Below, one piece after another: positions 33,747-42,484 of a DNA stretch of 64,000 bases (position 1 is its first letter; every line of letters starts with the position of its first letter). The notes below the pieces were generated by a model. It was not told the origin of the DNA, searched no databases, and saw only the letters and a program-made list of their open reading frames with translations. The stretch lies in assembly GCA_002433025.1 (NCBI GenBank), contig DJGZ01000039.1, positions 10,719-74,718 on the forward strand, given 5' to 3'. The position numbers and the translations under genes are program-made. The stretch comes from Bacteroidales bacterium UBA5833. Lineage in GTDB: Bacteria > Bacteroidota > Bacteroidia > Bacteroidales > Lentimicrobiaceae.

Positions 33747-34400
33747 CTACATTTCTGCCAGAACGGTCAGCTTCCCGCTTACCTTTTGGTTAAGGCTGAC
33801 CTTAACAACGGCATCCAGGGGAAGAAATACATCCACCCGGGAGCCAAACTTAATAAATCCGATTTCATCGCCCTGCCGTACATTATTGCCCTCTCTTGCA
33901 TAGCAAACGATACGGCGCGCCATGGCACCGGCAATCTGTCTGACCAGAACCTGCACACCATGAGCATTTTCAATAACAATGGTAGTCCGTTCATTTTCAA
34001 CGGACGATTTGGGATGCCATGCCACAAGGTATTTACCGGGATGGTATTTCATATAACACACGGAACCGGAAACAGGGGCCCAGTTAACATGTACATTGTT
34101 CGGTGACATAAATACCGAAATCTGTCTTCTTGTCCCCTGAAAAAATTCAGGTTCGGTGACTTCCTCAATGGCAACAATTTTCCCATCGGCGGGACTGAGA
34201 ACCAGAGATTCATCAGGCACGGTCAATCTTTTGGGGGACCTGAAAAACCGCACTATCCAGACAAACATCAGTACCAACACCCCCCAGACAACATAATGAA
34301 GCCACAAAGGCATGGGAATCAATCCGGTAACCGGAGAAATTATCCCAAGGGCAATAAATGCAATAAGAATAATCAGATATCCCTCTTTATGTATTCCCAT
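33747..34400 (-). CDS. psd: Phosphatidylserine decarboxylase (short form)
   Basis: This pyruvoyl enzyme makes phosphatidylethanolamine. The 217-residue proenzyme has two N-terminal membrane helices, LSPADGKIVAIEE, SVFMSPNNVHVNWAP with the conserved histidine, and GFIKFGSRVDVFLP, in which self-cleavage before the serine creates the pyruvoyl group. It belongs to the short type. The ATG at 34398-34400 gives the MGIHKEGY N-terminus common in the family; the frame continues 26 codons upstream with no similarity. It is the last gene of the rsfS-to-psd run. Confidence 0.94.
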   Translation of the reverse strand: MGIHKEGYLIILIAFIALGIISPVTGLIPMPLWLHYVVWGVLVLMFVWIVRFFRSPKRLTVPDESLVLSPADGKIVAIEEVTEPEFFQGTRRQISVFMSPNNVHVNWAPVSGSVCYMKYHPGKYLVAWHPKSSVENERTTIVIENAHGVQVLVRQIAGAMARRIVCYAREGNNVRQGDEIGFIKFGSRVDVFLPLDAVVKVSLNQKVSGKLTVLAEM

Positions 34401-34484
34401 GATCCGTCGATTCTTAATGAATGAAATGATTAACCCTGGTCCCGCGACAGATTTCTGTACAAATGCCGGAATGATCATCCGTTA

Positions 34485-35303
34485 TTACCTGAGAAAGCTG
34501 ATAATCAGGTATACAAACGGTGCAGCAACCAAAACAGCGTCAAACCTGTCGAGTATCCCTCCGTGTCCCGGCAGCAGGGAGCCTGAGTCTTTGATCCCGG
34601 CGCTTCGTTTCAGCATGGATTCGATCAGATCGCCCAGCGTGCCAAAAATAATGATTACAAGTGCAATCAGCATCCATTCAAGGGAAGAAAATTCAAGAAA
34701 GGAGGCAGAAATCATGTAAGCGGTGAGCAATCCGGCCAAAGTTCCACCGGCAAAACCTTCCCATGATTTCCCCGGGCTGATTCGCTCAAGCATTTTCCTT
34801 TTGCCGGTTATTGAACCAACTATGTAAGCGCCTGAATCATAAATCCATAGAATCAGAAAGAACCCGAGCAGGGCGCCTCCGTGTATCCAGCCGCGATCAG
34901 CCTCAGGATTGAAGAATCCACTCAGGAGGGCCAGCGGAAGCACAATCCAGGCAATTCCCAGCAGTGAAGCAGCCACGTTGCTGAAAGGTTTGCCGGTATT
35001 CCGGAAAAGTTCCGCGATCAACAGAAACGGAACAATCATGAATCCGGCCTTAAGGTATTCCGGCGATAACAATCCTGATAATACCGCTACCACACCTGTA
35101 TATACTAAAATTGAAACAAGCAGTGAAGCCAGCCTGGCAGGGTAGAAATCAAGGCGCGCCATCACCCTGAAATATTCAAACATCCCGGCAACCGACACCA
35201 GCAGAAACAGGAATGCAAATACCCAGGGGCTCAGCAATACTGATCCAATGATAAATATTACGAAGAAAGTACCCGTGATGGTACGTTTTATAAAATTATT
35301 CAC
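34485..35303 (-). CDS. cdsA: Phosphatidate cytidylyltransferase
   Basis: The membrane enzyme makes CDP-diacylglycerol from phosphatidate and CTP, the branch point for phospholipid head groups. The 272-residue protein has about seven membrane helices and the family signature near the C-terminus: GTLGDLIESMLKRSAGIKD and LPGHGGILDRFDAVL, with the metal-binding acids. The start overlaps the DUF2007 gene by 8 bases. It directly supplies the pathway that ends at Psd, encoded just downstream. Confidence 0.96.
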   Translation of the reverse strand: MNNFIKRTITGTFFVIFIIGSVLLSPWVFAFLFLLVSVAGMFEYFRVMARLDFYPARLASLLVSILVYTGVVAVLSGLLSPEYLKAGFMIVPFLLIAELFRNTGKPFSNVAASLLGIAWIVLPLALLSGFFNPEADRGWIHGGALLGFFLILWIYDSGAYIVGSITGKRKMLERISPGKSWEGFAGGTLAGLLTAYMISASFLEFSSLEWMLIALVIIIFGTLGDLIESMLKRSAGIKDSGSLLPGHGGILDRFDAVLVAAPFVYLIISFLR

Positions 35304-35499
35304 GATTCAGCTTATTGATGATTTGCATAGCCAGGAATGCTTCATCCACCTTTACATAAAGTTCCACCTCTCCGATCAGGTAAACCGAATCCTGCTTATT
35401 AACTGTAATTGCCACAATCTGGTGCTCTTCAAGCATACCCTTTATCAGTTCCGCTTCGTGCAGGTGGTTGGTGGTGAATATGCAGGTCCAGCCTTCCAT
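35296..35499 (-). CDS. DUF2007 domain protein (putative signal-transducing protein)
   Basis: The 67-residue single domain reads WTCIFTTNHLHEAELIKGML then EEHQIVAITVNKQDS, the ferredoxin-like fold of DUF2007. Its function is not known; related domains occur as ligand-binding regulators. It lies 18 bases after the LUD gene and overlaps cdsA, so it is translated in the same operon. Confidence 0.88.
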   Translation of the reverse strand: MEGWTCIFTTNHLHEAELIKGMLEEHQIVAITVNKQDSVYLIGEVELYVKVDEAFLAMQIINKLNRE

Positions 35500-35517
35500 A
35501 CTTTCCGTTCTTTCCGA

Positions 35518-36201
35518 TTATTCAACATCATCTGCCATAAACAGATAGACTTCCTTGGGCCCGTGCGCACCCATCACCAGTGTTTTCTCAATATCGGCAG
35601 TTCTGCTGGGCCCTGTCACCACCGAAATCATCGAGGGCAGTCTGCCGCTGTATTTGATCCTCATTTTTTCAATGGCATCCTTAAGGTCATTTACCACCTG
35701 CGATGTAAACGCGATAACAACATGAATTTCAGGATAAGCGTGCATGCGGCGCCCGGACTTTTGACGGGACGAAACCATGATACTCCCGAAACGTGCAATC
35801 AGGTACTCACAGGAGGTAACGGCAACCTTCATTGATTCTATATCATCATCGCCGGTTTTTACCTTAATCCCGGCATGCCTGAGCAAACCCGAAAGGGCTT
35901 CATCCTTGCACCATGCCTGCTCCCAAAGATGATCATCAAAAACAAGCCTGACCTTTTTCACCATATCTTCGGGTGATTCGCAGAAAATAAACTTCCCCCC
36001 TGCCAGGGTAAACTCCCGGGCAAAATTGATATCGGGAGGCTCATTCATGGGTTTGTAGACCGGCGAATCGAATTCAACCCCGGAGAATGGATTATCGGCA
36101 GGTTCAATCAGCGCGTGCCGGATATTCTTCAACACCTTTTCACGGGTCGTGCTTTCCCGGATATGTTCCGGACGGGTGTTGAATTTATTGCGCGCTTTCA
36201 T
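35518..36201 (-). CDS. LUD domain protein (LutC/YkgG-like)
   Basis: LutC-type proteins take part in lactate oxidation with the iron-sulfur partners LutA and LutB. The 227-residue protein has the LUD domain from about residue 60: VAVTSCEYLIARFGSIMVSS, then HVVIAFTSQVVNDLKDAI and ISVVTGPSRTADIEKTLV, a phosphate-binding GPSRTADIE motif. No lutA or lutB gene is near. In many Bacteroidota a gene of this type sits between ftsH and cdsA, so its job may not be lactate oxidation. Confidence 0.9.
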   Translation of the reverse strand: MKARNKFNTRPEHIRESTTREKVLKNIRHALIEPADNPFSGVEFDSPVYKPMNEPPDINFAREFTLAGGKFIFCESPEDMVKKVRLVFDDHLWEQAWCKDEALSGLLRHAGIKVKTGDDDIESMKVAVTSCEYLIARFGSIMVSSRQKSGRRMHAYPEIHVVIAFTSQVVNDLKDAIEKMRIKYSGRLPSMISVVTGPSRTADIEKTLVMGAHGPKEVYLFMADDVE

Positions 36202-36223
36202 GGCCTCAGTTTATCAACGCTGA

Positions 36224-38272
36224 TTATTGATTTTCATCGGGTTGAACAGGTTCTTCCGGCTGTGGTTCAACAGGCTGTATACCGGAATCACTTCCCTGGA
36301 CTGCGTTTTCAGAAGGACCGTTCTGCCCGTTAAATTCATGTGATTCTTCAAAAGGCCTTTTCCCAAAGATAGCCTCAAGATCTTCGCGGAAAATTACCTC
36401 TTTTTTCAGCAGAATTGACGCAAGTTCTTCAAGTTTATCCCTGTTTTCGGTAAGAATTTCTTTGGCCCGCTGATATGCCTGTTCGACGATCTTCTTAATT
36501 TCGGTATCAATCAACTGCGCAGTAGCCTCGCTGTAAGGCTTGCTGAATGAGTATTCCTGCTGACCCGTTGAGTCATAATAACTCACATTCCCGATCTCTT
36601 TGTTCAGACCAAAGTAAACTACCATGGCGTAAGCCTGTTTGGTCACCTTTTCAAGGTCGTTCAGTGCCCCGGTAGAAATTTTCCCGAAAACCACATCCTC
36701 CGAAGCTCTTCCGCCAAGGGTGGCAATAAGCTCGTCAAACATCTGCTCATAAGTGGTAATCTGACGTTCTTCGGGCAGATACCATGCAGCTCCGAGTGCT
36801 TTGCCACGTGGAACTATAGTAACTTTAACCAGCGGATGCGCATATTGGAGGAGCCAGCTTACCGCGGCATGTCCGGCTTCATGGAATGCAATAACCTTCT
36901 TCTCCTGGGGAGAAATGATCTTGTTCCGCTTCTCCAGACCTCCGATGATCCGGTCAATGGCATCCAAAAAATCCTGCTTGCTGATCTCTGTCTTGTTTCT
37001 TCTGGCAGCGATCAAAGCGGCTTCGTTACATACATTGGCAATGTCGGCTCCTGAAAAACCGGGTGTTTGCTTCGAAAGAAAATCAACACCAACGGATTCG
37101 TCAAACTTCAGGGGTTTCATGTGCACTTTAAAGATAGCCTTTCGCTCTTCCAGATCGGGCAATTCCACGTGAATCTGCCTGTCGAAGCGGCCGGCACGCA
37201 GCAGGGCGCGGTCGAGTATATCGGCGCGGTTGGTCGCCGCCAGGATAATAACACCGGCATTGGTGGCAAAACCATCCATCTCGGTGAGCAACTGATTCAG
37301 GGTATTCTCACGCTCATCATTGGCGCCGGTAATCTGATTCCTTCCCCTGGCACGGCCAATGGCATCAATCTCATCGATAAAGATGATACAGGGCGCTTTC
37401 TCCTTGGCCTGCTTAAACAGGTCGCGTACCCGTGAGGCGCCGACCCCTACGAACATTTCAACAAAATCAGATCCTGAAAGGGAGAAAAACGGCACCTTAG
37501 CCTCTCCTGCAACCGCTTTGGCAAGCAGGGTCTTCCCTGTTCCCGGAGGGCCAACCAATAAGGCACCTTTGGGGATCTTTCCTCCCAGGGTGGTATATTT
37601 CTTCGGATTCTTCAGGAAATCCACGATTTCCATGATTTCAACCTTGGCTTCTTCCAATCCGGCCACATCATTAAAATTGATGTTAACATGTGTATCCTTG
37701 TCAAAAAGCTGGGCCTTGGATTTACCGATATTGAATATCTGGCCTCCGCCTCCGGCGCCGCGGCTCATCATCCGCATAATGAAAAACCAGGCTCCGATCA
37801 GCAAAAGCACCGGCAAAATCCATGAAAGCGCATCGCCCCATACATTGCGTCTGGTAAGGTTCTCAATATAAACCGGTTTCTCGAAATCCTGCTGGATATC
37901 ACTGACATCCTTCTCGAAAGTTTCCACCGAGCCAATGTTATAAACATATTGCGGACGGGTGCTGCCAAATCCCTCACCGGGTCTGACATCCTTGAATTTC
38001 TCAAGCGCCAGTTTGTCTTTCTTTATGAATACTTCTGCAAACTCTTTATTGACAAGCACCAGGCGCTCAACCTCCTGATTCAGGATCATCTCCTTTAATT
38101 CGCCCCACCCGATGTTCTTCACCGTGGTGTTCCAGTTCATCAGCTGTAAGCCGATGATCAATACAGCCAGCAGGGCATAAATCCAATAATAGCTGAATCT
38201 GGGTTTATTGTTTTTCAGCTTCGGATCAGGCCTGTTATTGCTTTCAGGTTTCTTTTCGTTCGTATCGTTCAT
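36224..38272 (-). CDS. ftsH: ATP-dependent zinc metalloprotease FtsH
   Basis: A membrane-anchored AAA protease degrading membrane and regulatory proteins. The 682-residue protein has two membrane helices (about 28-46 and 149-167) around a periplasmic domain, Walker A GPPGTGKT at 241-248, Walker B ending FIDE at 301, the arginine-finger region RAGRFDRQ near 359-366 and the zinc motif HEAGH at 464-468. The C-terminal tail is acidic and rich in Gln, Pro and Glu. The ATG at 38270-38272 is chosen because the 51 upstream codons overlap rsfS. It lies 7 bases downstream of rsfS. Confidence 0.97.
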   Translation of the reverse strand: MNDTNEKKPESNNRPDPKLKNNKPRFSYYWIYALLAVLIIGLQLMNWNTTVKNIGWGELKEMILNQEVERLVLVNKEFAEVFIKKDKLALEKFKDVRPGEGFGSTRPQYVYNIGSVETFEKDVSDIQQDFEKPVYIENLTRRNVWGDALSWILPVLLLIGAWFFIMRMMSRGAGGGGQIFNIGKSKAQLFDKDTHVNINFNDVAGLEEAKVEIMEIVDFLKNPKKYTTLGGKIPKGALLVGPPGTGKTLLAKAVAGEAKVPFFSLSGSDFVEMFVGVGASRVRDLFKQAKEKAPCIIFIDEIDAIGRARGRNQITGANDERENTLNQLLTEMDGFATNAGVIILAATNRADILDRALLRAGRFDRQIHVELPDLEERKAIFKVHMKPLKFDESVGVDFLSKQTPGFSGADIANVCNEAALIAARRNKTEISKQDFLDAIDRIIGGLEKRNKIISPQEKKVIAFHEAGHAAVSWLLQYAHPLVKVTIVPRGKALGAAWYLPEERQITTYEQMFDELIATLGGRASEDVVFGKISTGALNDLEKVTKQAYAMVVYFGLNKEIGNVSYYDSTGQQEYSFSKPYSEATAQLIDTEIKKIVEQAYQRAKEILTENRDKLEELASILLKKEVIFREDLEAIFGKRPFEESHEFNGQNGPSENAVQGSDSGIQPVEPQPEEPVQPDENQ

Positions 38273-38279
38273 AGTAATG

Positions 38280-38702
38280 TCAGACTCCCTCTGCGGATGC
38301 GTTTTTCTTAGTTTTTTTCTTCGCCGGAGGCGCAGGCTTGCAAAGCCTGATTTCAGCGTCGGCCCACAAATCTTCCAGGCGATAATATTTCCGGGCAGTT
38401 TCCTGGAATATGTGAACAACAACATCTACATAATCCAGCAATACCCATTCTGCATTCTCAAAACCCTCTTTTTTCCAGACATTATGCCCTACCGCTTTTT
38501 TTACCTCCATCTGCACTGAATCAGCGATGGCTTCAACCTGGGCGCGGGAACCGGCATGGCAAACTACAAAAAAGTCAGCTACCGCATTATGCATTTTACG
38601 GAGATCGATGGTCACCACATCTTCTCCCTTCTTCTCAAAAATTCCTTCTGTTACAATTGCAGCCAGCATTTCAGATGCCGACTTTACTTTTTTACCCGCC
38701 AT
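38280..38702 (-). CDS. rsfS: Ribosome silencing factor RsfS (Iojap family)
   Basis: RsfS binds ribosomal protein L14 and blocks subunit joining when nutrients are short. The 140-residue protein has the family core IDLRKMHNAVADFFVVCHAG and AEWVLLDYVDVVVHIFQETA, then RKYYRLEDLWADAE. The Lys/Ala-rich C-terminal tail is dispensable-looking. A TAACTTTG -7 element on this strand lies at 38726-38733, 23 bases before the start. It is the first gene of the rsfS-ftsH-LUD-DUF2007-cdsA-psd run. Confidence 0.95.
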   Translation of the reverse strand: MAGKKVKSASEMLAAIVTEGIFEKKGEDVVTIDLRKMHNAVADFFVVCHAGSRAQVEAIADSVQMEVKKAVGHNVWKKEGFENAEWVLLDYVDVVVHIFQETARKYYRLEDLWADAEIRLCKPAPPAKKKTKKNASAEGV

Positions 38703-38725
38703 AGGCCATTAATATAATATTTTTG

Positions 38726-38733
38726 CAAAGTTA
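38726..38733 (-). promoter_or_regulatory. -7 promoter element for the rsfS-ftsH-cdsA-psd run
   Basis: TAACTTTG on the minus strand matches TAnnTTTG, 23 bases before rsfS. A TTTC 22 bases further upstream is a possible weak -33 element. Confidence 0.5.
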
Positions 38734-38862
38734 ATCAATAAAACCGGTATTTAAAGAAAGCTGCCAACGGCAGCCCGCTTTTCGGGCAAACTGATGGCAC
38801 CAGAAAGCATATCAACAATTATACCGTCGATTCTTCTGTCATTAAAACCAAAACAATGAAGC

Positions 38863-39621
38863 ATGAAGTCAAAGTTACCAGGAATGATTGAACTCCGCGA
38901 AACCGCCTCGACCAACGATTATATGGAGATGCTGCTGAGTACTTCAATTCCGGAGGAAGGATCAATTGTTTACGCAATGTATCAGACTTCCGGCAAAGGG
39001 CAGGAAAACAACCGCTGGGAAAGTGAAGCCGGTAAAAATATCCTGGCAACTGCATTGCTCTATCCTCACTTTCTTCGCCCGGACCAGCAGTTTTTTCTTA
39101 CAATGGTAGTATCCTTATCAGTTTGTACCCTGATCAGTAAAACAGAGCCAACATTGCCGCCAATGATCAAATGGCCAAACGATATCTATCTGAATAATAG
39201 AAAAATAGCAGGAATACTGATCAAAAACGCCCTGAGTGGCAACAGCATTCAGCATACCATTACCGGCCTCGGCATGAACATCAACCAGACCCGCTTTTCC
39301 GCCATGGCGCCACTGGCGGTGTCCCTGTCAGGAATCACCGGCAAAACCTATCACATCCCGACGCTTCTGTCAAATTGGCACGAAAGTCTGATGTGGTGGT
39401 ACAGCCAACTCAGGAAAAACCGGCTCTACATGCTTGAGAATGAATACCTCGGCCGGCTTTACCTGATCAATCAACCGGCTGAGTACATAATCAATGGGAA
39501 TCGTTTAACGGCGACCATCGCCGGTATTGGTGCCTTCGGGAAACTCAGGCTGAACGGAGAGGATGGAACTGAATATTTATGCGATCTGAAAGAAGTGGTT
39601 TTTGTTCCTTCAGGTAAATAA
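38863..39621 (+). CDS. birA: Biotin--[acetyl-CoA-carboxylase] ligase
   Basis: Attaches biotin to carboxylase carrier domains. The 252-residue protein lacks an N-terminal DNA-binding domain, so it is a monofunctional ligase. It has TASTNDYMEML, the biotinoyl-AMP loop TSGKGQENNRWES (a variant of GRGRxGRxW), KWPNDIYLNNRKIAGIL and GLGMNINQ. The C-terminal SH3-like domain is short. It is divergent from rsfS with 160 bases between, which contain a GCTGCC/GGCAGC hairpin at 38760-38774. Confidence 0.93.
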   Translation: MKSKLPGMIELRETASTNDYMEMLLSTSIPEEGSIVYAMYQTSGKGQENNRWESEAGKNILATALLYPHFLRPDQQFFLTMVVSLSVCTLISKTEPTLPPMIKWPNDIYLNNRKIAGILIKNALSGNSIQHTITGLGMNINQTRFSAMAPLAVSLSGITGKTYHIPTLLSNWHESLMWWYSQLRKNRLYMLENEYLGRLYLINQPAEYIINGNRLTATIAGIGAFGKLRLNGEDGTEYLCDLKEVVFVPSGK

Positions 39622-39653
39622 GAAGCACCATCGCTTTTTAATTCAGAGACAAA

Positions 39654-40064
39654 TCAGCTGGCCGCTTCACAGATTTCCTTCAGCTTCACTGCCAGGATAT
39701 TGATAAAATTGCTCAGCGGACGCGAAGCCATCATCATCAGCATAGGGCTGAGATCGGCATTAAACTGCAGCTTAACCCTGGATGTATCCGGTCCGGATTC
39801 ATCAATAAAACACTGAAGATCAAAAGAAAACGGTACTTTCCCATCGGCGACGATATCAATCCGGCTATTGGGAATCCGTGACCTGAAGCGCATTCCAAGC
39901 GTTGCCATGTTCTGGATGTTGAAACTGCAACTCTCACTGTCCGACTTCCAGTCGGTTACCTGAGGCGGCATCAGTTTTTCAAAATTGCCGAAATCTGCGA
40001 GAAATTCATAGATAAACCCCGGATCACGGGCAATAACTACCTCTTCACTATTGAATGTTGCCAT
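39654..40064 (-). CDS. SRPBCC (START-like) family protein
   Basis: The 136-residue protein reads as a helix-grip fold with a hydrophobic ligand cavity: EEVVIARDPGFIYEFLADFG at the N-terminus and a C-terminal helix from about residue 110. The ligand is unknown. The ATG at 40062-40064 follows pyrE by 10 bases, and co-transcription with pyrE is likely. This pairing is common in Bacteroidales, but the functional reason is not known. Confidence 0.85.
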   Translation of the reverse strand: MATFNSEEVVIARDPGFIYEFLADFGNFEKLMPPQVTDWKSDSESCSFNIQNMATLGMRFRSRIPNSRIDIVADGKVPFSFDLQCFIDESGPDTSRVKLQFNADLSPMLMMMASRPLSNFINILAVKLKEICEAAS

Positions 40065-40074
40065 AAGAAGGGAA

Positions 40075-40716
40075 TTATTTACCCCAGTTTTCCGGGTTTT
40101 CACGCCAGCTGATCAGCGACTGCAGATCAGATTCCTTGATGTAATCCCTTTCAAGGGCCTGCTTGATCAGCTGATCATAATTAGTCAGGGTGCGCAGGGT
40201 GCACTTTTCCCTTTTAAAATTGGCTTTGGCAGAATCAAGTCCATAGGTGAAAATTGCCACCATTCCCTTAACATTGCATCCTGCATCGCGCAATGCATGT
40301 ACAGCAGCAAGGCTGCTCTGCCCGGTAGATACCAGGTCTTCAACCACTACCACCGATTGCCCCGACTCAACCACGCCTTCTATCTGATTGGTAAGTCCGT
40401 GTTCTTTTTTCGCGGAGCGGACATAAACAAAAGGAAGTCCGAGATCCTGGGCCACCAGCACCCCGTGGGCAATAGCCCCGGTTGCCACACCGGCAATCAG
40501 ATCAATAGAGCCGAACTCATCATTGATCATTTTCGCAAATTCCTGACGTACAAAAGTGCGTACCTTTGGGTAAGATAAGATTTTGCGGTTATCACAATAG
40601 ATAGGGGATTTAATCCCCGAGCTCCATGTAAATGGATTATTAACGTCAAGTTTTATTGCTTTAATTTGCAATAAAAACTCTGCAGTATCCAGTGCTAATG
40701 AATCATTTTTACTCAT
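40075..40716 (-). CDS. pyrE: Orotate phosphoribosyltransferase
   Basis: Makes orotidine monophosphate from orotate and PRPP in pyrimidine synthesis. The 213-residue protein has the PRPP loop VVVVEDLVSTGQSSLAAV near residues 118-135, NPFTWSSGIKSPIYCDNR near the start and VYVRSAKKEHG for the catalytic loop. A TACATTTG -7 element at 40721-40728 on this strand puts the transcription start about at the ATG, suggesting a leaderless or near-leaderless mRNA. The start codon lies 7 bases from the divergent NUDIX start. Confidence 0.96.
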   Translation of the reverse strand: MSKNDSLALDTAEFLLQIKAIKLDVNNPFTWSSGIKSPIYCDNRKILSYPKVRTFVRQEFAKMINDEFGSIDLIAGVATGAIAHGVLVAQDLGLPFVYVRSAKKEHGLTNQIEGVVESGQSVVVVEDLVSTGQSSLAAVHALRDAGCNVKGMVAIFTYGLDSAKANFKREKCTLRTLTNYDQLIKQALERDYIKESDLQSLISWRENPENWGK

Positions 40717-40720
40717 GCGG

Positions 40721-40728
40721 CAAATGTA
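40721..40728 (-). promoter_or_regulatory. -7 promoter element for pyrE
   Basis: TACATTTG on the minus strand, ending 4 bases before the pyrE start codon. It covers the start codon of the divergent NUDIX gene. No -33 element is clear. Confidence 0.45.
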
Positions 40729-41347
40729 CAAAGTTTTTTATAATGACAGTCCGGTAATTCTTACAGATTCATTACCTCAGTCGAAATCGGCAGAAAGCGG
40801 GCGTGTGGTTCTGATAAACACGCGAAGGGATATAAAAGAGGCAGTAAATCACTTTCTGAAATCCCCCTCATCCCATCCGCTGACGATATATAACAACGGA
40901 AACCTGAAGAAATTGCTCGACGACTTTATTTCACTCTTCTGGTACCTTGAGGCATCGGGCGGTATTGTCCGGAATGCATCCGGCGAACGTTTGTTTATCT
41001 ACAGGTTCGGAAGGTGGGACCTGCCAAAAGGCAAGATTGAAAAAAATGAAACGCCTTCCGATGCCGCGATCAGGGAGGTTACGGAAGAAACCGGAATCAC
41101 AGGTCATCATCTTGTCGCAGAATTGCCTTCGACTTTTCATATTTATGAACACAAAGGCAAAAAGGTACTGAAAAGAACTTACTGGTATGCAATGGCGTAC
41201 ACAGGCAGTGCCACGCCGGTTCCGCAACTGGAGGAAGAAATTACCCGGGCAGAATGGTTTGAAAAAAGTAATTTAAACATCATTCTCAGCAGCACTTATG
41301 CCTCATTGCATGATCTGATCCGGTACGACATCAGCCGCAGAGAATAG
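40724..41347 (+). CDS. NUDIX hydrolase
   Basis: The 207-residue protein has a NUDIX box matching GX5EX7REUXEEXGU at 103-125 (Gly103, Glu109, Arg117-Glu118, Glu121-Glu122, Gly124), which binds metal and hydrolyses nucleoside-diphosphate-linked compounds. An N-terminal domain of about 75 residues of unknown role precedes it. The ATG at 40724 (MYKVFYND) is preferred to one at 40715 that overlaps the pyrE start codon. The substrate is unknown. coaD follows 50 bases downstream. Confidence 0.9.
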   Translation: MYKVFYNDSPVILTDSLPQSKSAESGRVVLINTRRDIKEAVNHFLKSPSSHPLTIYNNGNLKKLLDDFISLFWYLEASGGIVRNASGERLFIYRFGRWDLPKGKIEKNETPSDAAIREVTEETGITGHHLVAELPSTFHIYEHKGKKVLKRTYWYAMAYTGSATPVPQLEEEITRAEWFEKSNLNIILSSTYASLHDLIRYDISRRE

Positions 41348-41397
41348 CGTATTATGCAGGTTTTTGTCCTAACTTTGTTTTTTTATAACCCAACCTT

Positions 41398-41877
41398 ATG
41401 ATCAAACGTGCAGTTTTTCCCGGCTCCTTCGATCCCATTACCCGCGGACACGAAAATATCATCCGCAGGGCCCTGCCCCTGTTCGATGAGATTATTGTTG
41501 CAATCGGCCTTAACATTGAAAAGAAAAATTATTTCGATCTCAATGACAGGATCAGATGGATACAGATGGTTTTTGCAGATTGCCCGCAGATAAAAGTGGA
41601 CAGCTATTCCGGTCTGACGGTGGATTATTGCAGGGATATTTCCGCCTCTTTTATTCTCAGAGGATTGCGCACCTCAGCCGATTTTGAGTTTGAGCGGACC
41701 GTAGGCCAGGTCAATAAAAAGCTTTACCCCGAACTGGAAACCGTATTCCTGCTGACCACTCCGGATTATACCTCAATAAACTCTTCCATCGTTCGCGATG
41801 TCTATAAGAATGGCGGAGATGTCAGCCTTTTTATCCCGGACGCGGTAAAACTTCCCCGATCAGTTAAAAACAAATGA
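41398..41877 (+). CDS. coaD: Phosphopantetheine adenylyltransferase
   Basis: Adenylates 4'-phosphopantetheine, the penultimate step of coenzyme A synthesis. The 159-residue protein has the nucleotidyltransferase start AVFPGSFDPITRGHENI (a T/HxGH variant, RGH) and INSSIVRDVYKNGGD in place of ISSSxxR. Length is standard. It follows the NUDIX gene on the same strand. Confidence 0.96.
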   Translation: MIKRAVFPGSFDPITRGHENIIRRALPLFDEIIVAIGLNIEKKNYFDLNDRIRWIQMVFADCPQIKVDSYSGLTVDYCRDISASFILRGLRTSADFEFERTVGQVNKKLYPELETVFLLTTPDYTSINSSIVRDVYKNGGDVSLFIPDAVKLPRSVKNK

Positions 41878-41941
41878 TTTTTGGAAATCTGGCTATCATA
41901 AAAAAACCACCCAGGGGTCAACAACTGCCGGATGCGGAAAT

Positions 41942-42484
41942 TCAGACTTCCGGCTGGCTGAAAATGCTGAAATTAACCTTCCCGTATTTCCGTTTTTGTA
42001 TGAACCCTCTAAAATTTTCAAAGTCGTAATCACGCGAGTGCTCAAGCACCAGCCATCCGCCGGGTTTCAGCAGGTTCCGGTCCATTACGGTTACGGGGAT
42101 TTCCTCTACACCCTGCATCTCGTAAGGTGGGTCACAAAAAATGATGTCATAGCGGGTATCACAGTTGCGCAAAAACCTGAAGGCATCGGACCTGAATGAC
42201 AGCACCGCCTCCAGGCCAAGATCCGCTGCAGTTTTTCTGATGAAATTCACGCATCTCAATTCCAGGTCAATGCTTGTCACGCCCCTGGCTCCCCTGCTGG
42301 CAAATTCAAAGGTGATATTCCCTGTTCCGGCAAAAAGGTCTAGCACTGTTACCTCCTCAAGGTCGAAATGATTCACGAGAATATTAAACAGCGCCTCTTT
42401 GGCAAGGTCAGTGGTCGGTCTGACAGGCAGGTTGCGGGGGGCATGGATTTGCCTGCTTTTATGGGTTCCGCTTATGATTCGCAT
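41942..42484 (-). CDS. rsmD: 16S rRNA (guanine(966)-N2)-methyltransferase
   Basis: The 180-residue AdoMet methyltransferase starts MRIISGTHKSRQIHAPRN and has VLDLFAGTGNITFEFASRGA and the catalytic CDPPYEM motif near residue 117. It modifies G966 of 16S rRNA. The start overlaps the DUF3822 gene end by 13 bases, which indicates translational coupling. Confidence 0.95.
   Translation of the reverse strand: MRIISGTHKSRQIHAPRNLPVRPTTDLAKEALFNILVNHFDLEEVTVLDLFAGTGNITFEFASRGARGVTSIDLELRCVNFIRKTAADLGLEAVLSFRSDAFRFLRNCDTRYDIIFCDPPYEMQGVEEIPVTVMDRNLLKPGGWLVLEHSRDYDFENFRGFIQKRKYGKVNFSIFSQPEV

Noticed and set aside
35248..35835. A 195-codon open frame on the plus strand
   Set aside because: Runs antisense across the cdsA start, the DUF2007 gene and the LUD gene end, all of which are well supported.
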